Assembly: GCA_040756655.1 (NCBI GenBank)
Contig: JBFLYN010000024.1
Span: 1-50,424 of the forward strand
DNA: 50,424 nucleotides
Reading direction: 5' to 3'
Source: JBFLYN01 sp040756655
Lineage (GTDB): Bacteria; Bacillota; Sulfobacillia; UBA8153
Every line of letters starts with the position of its first letter. Within the stretch, counting starts at the first letter, position 1. Below, piece after piece: positions 47,447 through 50,424 of this stretch. The notes below the pieces were generated by a model. It saw nothing but the letters and a program-made list of their open reading frames with translations. It was not told the DNA's origin and ran no database searches. The position numbers and the translations under genes were made by a program.

Positions 47447-47745
47447 CGTCCGAGCCCTTCCTGGGTGCGGATTTCCATGCCCGGGCGCACCGGTGTGACA
47501 CAGGTCCTCACGTTGGGTACACCGTCTACGGTCATGATGCAGTCGGTGCAGCGGCCGATGGCACAGAACACACCCCGGGGTTCGTGTCGCCGGGGGGTAT
47601 ACCTGAACACGTGGTGCCCGGCGGCCATGAGCGCGGCGGCAATGGGTTCGCCCGTCCTGGCCGCCACCGGGATCCCGTCCACGGTGATGGTAACCGCCTG
47701 GCCTGCCGGGAGCGGGCCAAGAATTGGATGGTGCTCCACTCGCAT
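47434..47745 (-). CDS. Plant-type [2Fe-2S] subunit (HcnA-like)
   Basis: A 103-residue protein with GVFCAIGRCTDCIMTVDG and PNVRTCVTPV, giving Cys-x4-Cys-x2-Cys-x11-Cys, the ligand set of HcnA and sarcosine-oxidase delta-like 2Fe-2S subunits. It is the first gene of the five-gene dehydrogenase operon; ATG 47745 follows GGGGGGA. A longer in-frame extension to 47916 lacks a ribosome binding site. Confidence 0.87.
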   Translation of the reverse strand: MRVEHHPILGPLPAGQAVTITVDGIPVAARTGEPIAAALMAAGHHVFRYTPRRHEPRGVFCAIGRCTDCIMTVDGVPNVRTCVTPVRPGMEIRTQEGLGRWSK

Positions 47746-48013
47746 ACTGTCCCCCCAAGCGGGTATGGTCACGAGGTGACCGGCCCGCACCGTTGCTGGT
47801 GGGTATCTGTGGCTAATTATAACGTATCCAAGCCCTTCAGTGGTACTAAAACCAAGTTCATCCGGTGATACCCAAGGAGTATTCAGCTTTATTTTTCTCG
47901 TTTCCTGTATCGACATTAGCAGGAAACGAATGAAATGAGTAGAATTTCAGCAAAGCCCACTTTAGCTGGGTACTCCCCCTGCTCGGGGGACATTTTCACA
48001 AGGAGGGGTGTTA
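47746..48013 (+). promoter_or_regulatory. Divergent control region with perfect inverted repeat
   Basis: TCGTTTCCTG (47898-47907) and CAGGAAACGA (47920-47929) form a perfect 10-bp inverted repeat with a 12-base centre, preceded by a T-run. TATAAT on the minus strand (47821-47816) is a candidate -10 for the dehydrogenase operon, without a clear -35. TCCCCC (47974-47979)/GGGGGA (47985-47990) makes a hairpin just before the next gene's ribosome binding site. Confidence 0.5.
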
Positions 48014-48778
48014 ATGCTGCGGGCCGGTAGATCAACCATGCTCATCTTGCTGTTGGCTTACGTAATAGCCATCTTCTATTACGTGACCACGGCCAAGAAG
48101 GGCAAGTCACTCGGTATCAGGAGAGTGGCTGGACTTGACGCGTTGGACGAAGCCATCGGACGAGCTACGGAAATGGGCAGACCAATCCACTACACCATGG
48201 GACTTCAGGACTTTGAGGCTCAGACCTTCGCCTCATTCGAGATCTTGAGGTACACGGCGGCCCAGGCGGCGAAACGGGATGTACCGCTGATCGTGACCAA
48301 CTTCCGTCCGGCGGTTCACCCGGTCACCGAGGAGATCGTCCGCGGCGCATTCATGGGCGAGGGCAAACTCGAAAGCTACAAACCCGACAACGTTCGTTAC
48401 CTCTCGGAATCCCAGCTGGCCTACGCCACCGGCGTAGTGGGGATCCTGGAGCGCGAAAACGTGGCGGCCAACCTCATGTTCGGACCGTTCTACGCCGAAT
48501 CGCTGATCTTTGCCGAAACCGGGCAGAAGGTCGGCGCCATCCAGATCGCCGGTACCACCATGACGGCTCAGCTCCCATTCTTTGTGGCGGTTTGCGACTA
48601 CACCCTCATCGGTGAGGAGCTCTTCGCCGCCGGCGGCTACCTTTCCAAACAGCCGGTGCTGTTGGGCACGCTGATGGCCCAGGATCTCAGCAAGATGGCT
48701 GCCCTCTTGCTGGTCATCGTGGGCGTCATCATGCGCACCGCTGGTAACGACTGGCTGTTCAAACTATTAGCCAAGTAG
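48014..48778 (+). CDS. DUF6754-like membrane protein
   Basis: A 254-residue protein with an N-terminal membrane anchor (MLILLLAYVIAIFYYVTTAK), a central soluble domain and a C-terminal membrane segment (MAALLLVIVGVIMRTAGNDW). The central part begins LDEAIGRATEMGRPIHYTMG, which I recognise as the DUF6754 pattern (EAIxRAxExGRP…). Other conserved-looking pieces are GPFYAESLIFAETGQKVGAI and AVCDYTLIGEELFAAGGYLS. No function is known. ATG 48014 follows AGGAGGGG (48001-48008). It leads at least three more membrane genes to the right edge. Confidence 0.7.
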   Translation: MLRAGRSTMLILLLAYVIAIFYYVTTAKKGKSLGIRRVAGLDALDEAIGRATEMGRPIHYTMGLQDFEAQTFASFEILRYTAAQAAKRDVPLIVTNFRPAVHPVTEEIVRGAFMGEGKLESYKPDNVRYLSESQLAYATGVVGILERENVAANLMFGPFYAESLIFAETGQKVGAIQIAGTTMTAQLPFFVAVCDYTLIGEELFAAGGYLSKQPVLLGTLMAQDLSKMAALLLVIVGVIMRTAGNDWLFKLLAK

Positions 48779-48795
48779 AGAATGGGGGGATAAAT

Positions 48796-49425
48796 GTGTT
48801 TTGGAAGCTCAGTGCCCCGGTGCTCCTGACGTTCATCGCCGGCAGCATCGTACTGTTCAACTTCTTCGTTAAAATGCCTCTCGCCGAGAGCTTGGCCGGT
48901 GAGATGCTCCGGTGGGACATCATTGTGAAGGCATTCGCGACGGCGCTGGGTGCCGCTAACCTCCTGCGCATCCACAGCCGTAAGGTGCAGGGCAAGGACC
49001 AGCGCACCAAGCTCCTCAGCGCCACCCTGCTGATTTCCATGGCGATCTATACTGCCATCGGCATCCTCAAGGGACATCAGAGCGATCTATACCAGTTCTA
49101 CTTCCGTAACCTGTTCACACCGCTTTCGGCGACCATGTTTTCATTGAACGCCTTCTTCATCGCTTCTGCGGCGTTCCGTGCCTTCCGGGTCCGCAGTGCC
49201 CAGGCAGCGGTGCTCCTGGTCACTGCCTTCATCGTCATGCTGGGCAACACCGGCATCGGCGAGGCCATCGGGAAGTTTGTGCCGAGCTCCAAGGACTGGG
49301 TCATGGCGGTCATCAACACGGCGGGCGCCCGGGGCATCCTCATCGGCTCGTCCCTGGGAGCCATCGCCATCAGCATCCGGGTGCTCACCGGCCTTGAGCG
49401 CGGTCACCTCGGCGGCGTTGAGTAA
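48796..49425 (+). CDS. Multispan membrane protein of unknown function
   Basis: A 209-residue hydrophobic protein with about five to six spans: LSAPVLLTFIAGSIVLFNFF, KLLSATLLISMAIYTAIGIL, FSLNAFFIASAAFRAFRV, AAVLLVTAFIVMLGNTGIG and GILIGSSLGAIAISIRVLTG. No family recognised. The start is GTG 48796 with GGGGGGA upstream, 17 bases after the DUF6754 gene. Confidence 0.75.
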   Translation: MFWKLSAPVLLTFIAGSIVLFNFFVKMPLAESLAGEMLRWDIIVKAFATALGAANLLRIHSRKVQGKDQRTKLLSATLLISMAIYTAIGILKGHQSDLYQFYFRNLFTPLSATMFSLNAFFIASAAFRAFRVRSAQAAVLLVTAFIVMLGNTGIGEAIGKFVPSSKDWVMAVINTAGARGILIGSSLGAIAISIRVLTGLERGHLGGVE

Positions 49426-49448
49426 CTGAGAAGGGGAGGGATAAAGCT

Positions 49449-50285
49449 GTGCAAAGTCTTGTGAATTGGATCGACCGTGTTGACCGCAGGGTCATCTACG
49501 CTCTGATCTTCATCTGCTTGTTTATTCCCCTTGTCAGACCCATCGGTATGCCTGTGGGTATCAGCCCGACTACCCAGATGGCTTTCGACAAGATCAACAG
49601 CCTCAAGCCCGGGGACATCGCCATCCTGTCGCCCGACTTCACCCCTGGCACTGAGGCCGAGAACCTATCCCAGACCGTGGTCTTCGCCCACCACCTCATG
49701 AGCAAGGGCGTGCGCATCATCGGGCTGAGTATGAGGCCGGAGGGCATCATGTACGCCGAGCGCGTGTTGACCCAGTTGGCCCCCGAGTACGGATACGAGT
49801 ACGGCAAGGACTACGTGGTGATGCCCTGGAAGGCAGGGGGCGAGTCCCTGGTGGTGGCGTTCGCCAAGGACTTCCAGGGAACTTATCCTGAGGATTTCTG
49901 GGGTAAGCCCACCAAGGGTACCCTGGTGAACGACGTGAAGTCCATCAACGACGTCGCAGTCATCATCTGCATGGTCACCGGCGACGAAATGCAGTGGTAC
50001 CTCCGCCAGGTAGAGGCCATCTACAAGGTGCCTGTGACCGGCGGCGGCACTGCCGTGACCATCCCCGGCCTCATGCCCTTCGTGGCCTCGGGTCAGCTTA
50101 CCGGGGTGCTGTCAGGCCTCAAGGGTGCTGCTGAGTATGAGAAATTGATCGGAAAGCCAGGCCGTGCGGCCGCTGGTATGGACGCCCAGTCCCTTTCTCA
50201 CATCATCGTCATGCTCTTCATCATCCTCGGCAACGTGGCGCACTTCTACAACAAGAAGAAGAACAAGGCCCGTAGGGCTAACTAG
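49449..50285 (+). CDS. Membrane-anchored protein with soluble alpha/beta domain, unknown function
   Basis: A 278-residue protein with an N-terminal span (VIYALIFICLFIPLVRPIG), a soluble domain and a C-terminal span (LSHIIVMLFIILGNVAHFYN) followed by a basic tail. The soluble part starts MAFDKINSLKPGDIAILSPD and has alternating strands and helices (VVFAHHLMSKGVRIIGLSMR; VAVIICMVTGDEMQWYLRQV), suggesting a Rossmann-like or periplasmic-binding-like fold. GTG 49449 after GGGGAGGG. Topology with both ends in the membrane and a large domain between mirrors the DUF6754 protein. Confidence 0.75.
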   Translation: MQSLVNWIDRVDRRVIYALIFICLFIPLVRPIGMPVGISPTTQMAFDKINSLKPGDIAILSPDFTPGTEAENLSQTVVFAHHLMSKGVRIIGLSMRPEGIMYAERVLTQLAPEYGYEYGKDYVVMPWKAGGESLVVAFAKDFQGTYPEDFWGKPTKGTLVNDVKSINDVAVIICMVTGDEMQWYLRQVEAIYKVPVTGGGTAVTIPGLMPFVASGQLTGVLSGLKGAAEYEKLIGKPGRAAAGMDAQSLSHIIVMLFIILGNVAHFYNKKKNKARRAN

Positions 50286-50299
50286 GGGGTGAAGCACAG

Positions 50300-50424
50300 A
50301 TGAATCCTACCTTCGGAGTATGGATGGCAGCCATCGGGACTCTGGTCTGTTACAGCTATCTGTATAAGGACAACTTCGCTTTTCAGATGATGGAGCATAT
50401 CTTCATCGGCATCGCCGCGGCCCA
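50300..50424 (+). CDS. Membrane protein, N-terminal part (runs off right edge)
   Basis: ATG 50300 follows AGGGGGTG and starts MNPTFGVWMAAIGTLVCYSY, an N-terminal membrane segment; the frame is open to the edge (41 codons) with another hydrophobic run beginning (HIFIGIAAA). It continues the unknown membrane operon. No family assigned. Confidence 0.6.
   Translation, partial: MNPTFGVWMAAIGTLVCYSYLYKDNFAFQMMEHIFIGIAAA

Noticed and set aside
1..50424. CRISPR arrays, tRNA and rRNA genes
   Set aside because: No regularly spaced repeats, cloverleaf-type TTCGA loops in context, or rRNA-like sequence were noticed on reading both strands; a covariance scan was not possible.

Overview
The window reads as chromosomal DNA of a high-GC, spore-forming, strictly anaerobic member of the Bacillota (Clostridia; the gene mix recalls Moorella/Peptococcaceae-type organisms, but the genus is inference). 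The reasons are: an alpha/beta-type small acid-soluble spore protein; strong AGGAGG-type ribosome binding sites with very frequent TTG and GTG starts; an oxygen-sensitive tungsten aldehyde:ferredoxin oxidoreductase; a B12-dependent ribonucleotide reductase as the only reductase seen; and a complete selenocysteine-dependent glycine/sarcosine/betaine reductase operon. No rRNA, tRNA, CRISPR array or intact mobile element was seen.

Layout. 1-900: insertion-sequence debris (an IS4/Tn5-type transposase N-terminus running off the left edge, an IS21 istA remnant, an orphan helical ORF). 1192-2762: a NUDIX-UPF0178 fusion and a YkgJ-like Cys-cluster protein. 3072-4428: an RnfC/PrdC-type electron-transfer protein whose frame breaks exactly at an in-frame UGA that looks like a selenocysteine codon. 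4506-6297: spore protein, FmdB-like zinc ribbon, and a niacin uptake/regulation pair (NiaX-like, NiaR). 6423-11537: DppA-type D-aminopeptidase converging on argCJBD. 11854-17751: a tight operon with an AstE-like deacylase, amidohydrolase, Ntn-type asparaginase-like hydrolase, HAD phosphatase, MoaD-like carrier and aldehyde ferredoxin oxidoreductase. 17826-25422: tRNA nucleotidyltransferase-family enzyme, a broken small membrane gene, a class II aldolase-like protein, flavin reductase, SfsA, NrdR and NrdJ. 26009-31647: accessory stretch with a secreted protein, a DUF1848 protein, a wrecked methyltransferase, a beta-lactamase-fold serine hydrolase, a permease plus thioredoxin-like pair, and a DUF1893 protein. 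31761-34345: three-gene ABC-2 exporter. 34550-35605: tiny Cys-containing proteins.

35736-44435 is the metabolic centre: ldh-grdX-trxB-trxA-grdE-grdA-grdB-grdC-grdD. Thioredoxin reductase and thioredoxin pass electrons to selenoprotein GrdA; GrdE/GrdB activate the amino-acid substrate; GrdC/GrdD release acetyl phosphate, giving ATP. Both grdA (UGA at 40067-40069) and grdB (UGA at 41482-41484) are split by in-frame UGA codons at the family's known selenocysteine sites, so conventional annotation would truncate them. Converging on this operon (44432-47745, minus) is a five-gene FAD/iron-sulfur amino-acid dehydrogenase of the HcnABC/opine-oxidase/proline-dehydrogenase superfamily, a plausible oxidative partner in Stickland-type fermentation.

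48014 to the right edge is an operon of at least four membrane proteins (the first DUF6754-like) with no known function; a perfect 10-bp inverted repeat lies upstream. Together with the PrdC-like frame break and the dehydrogenase/reductase pairing, it is the most promising lead in the window.
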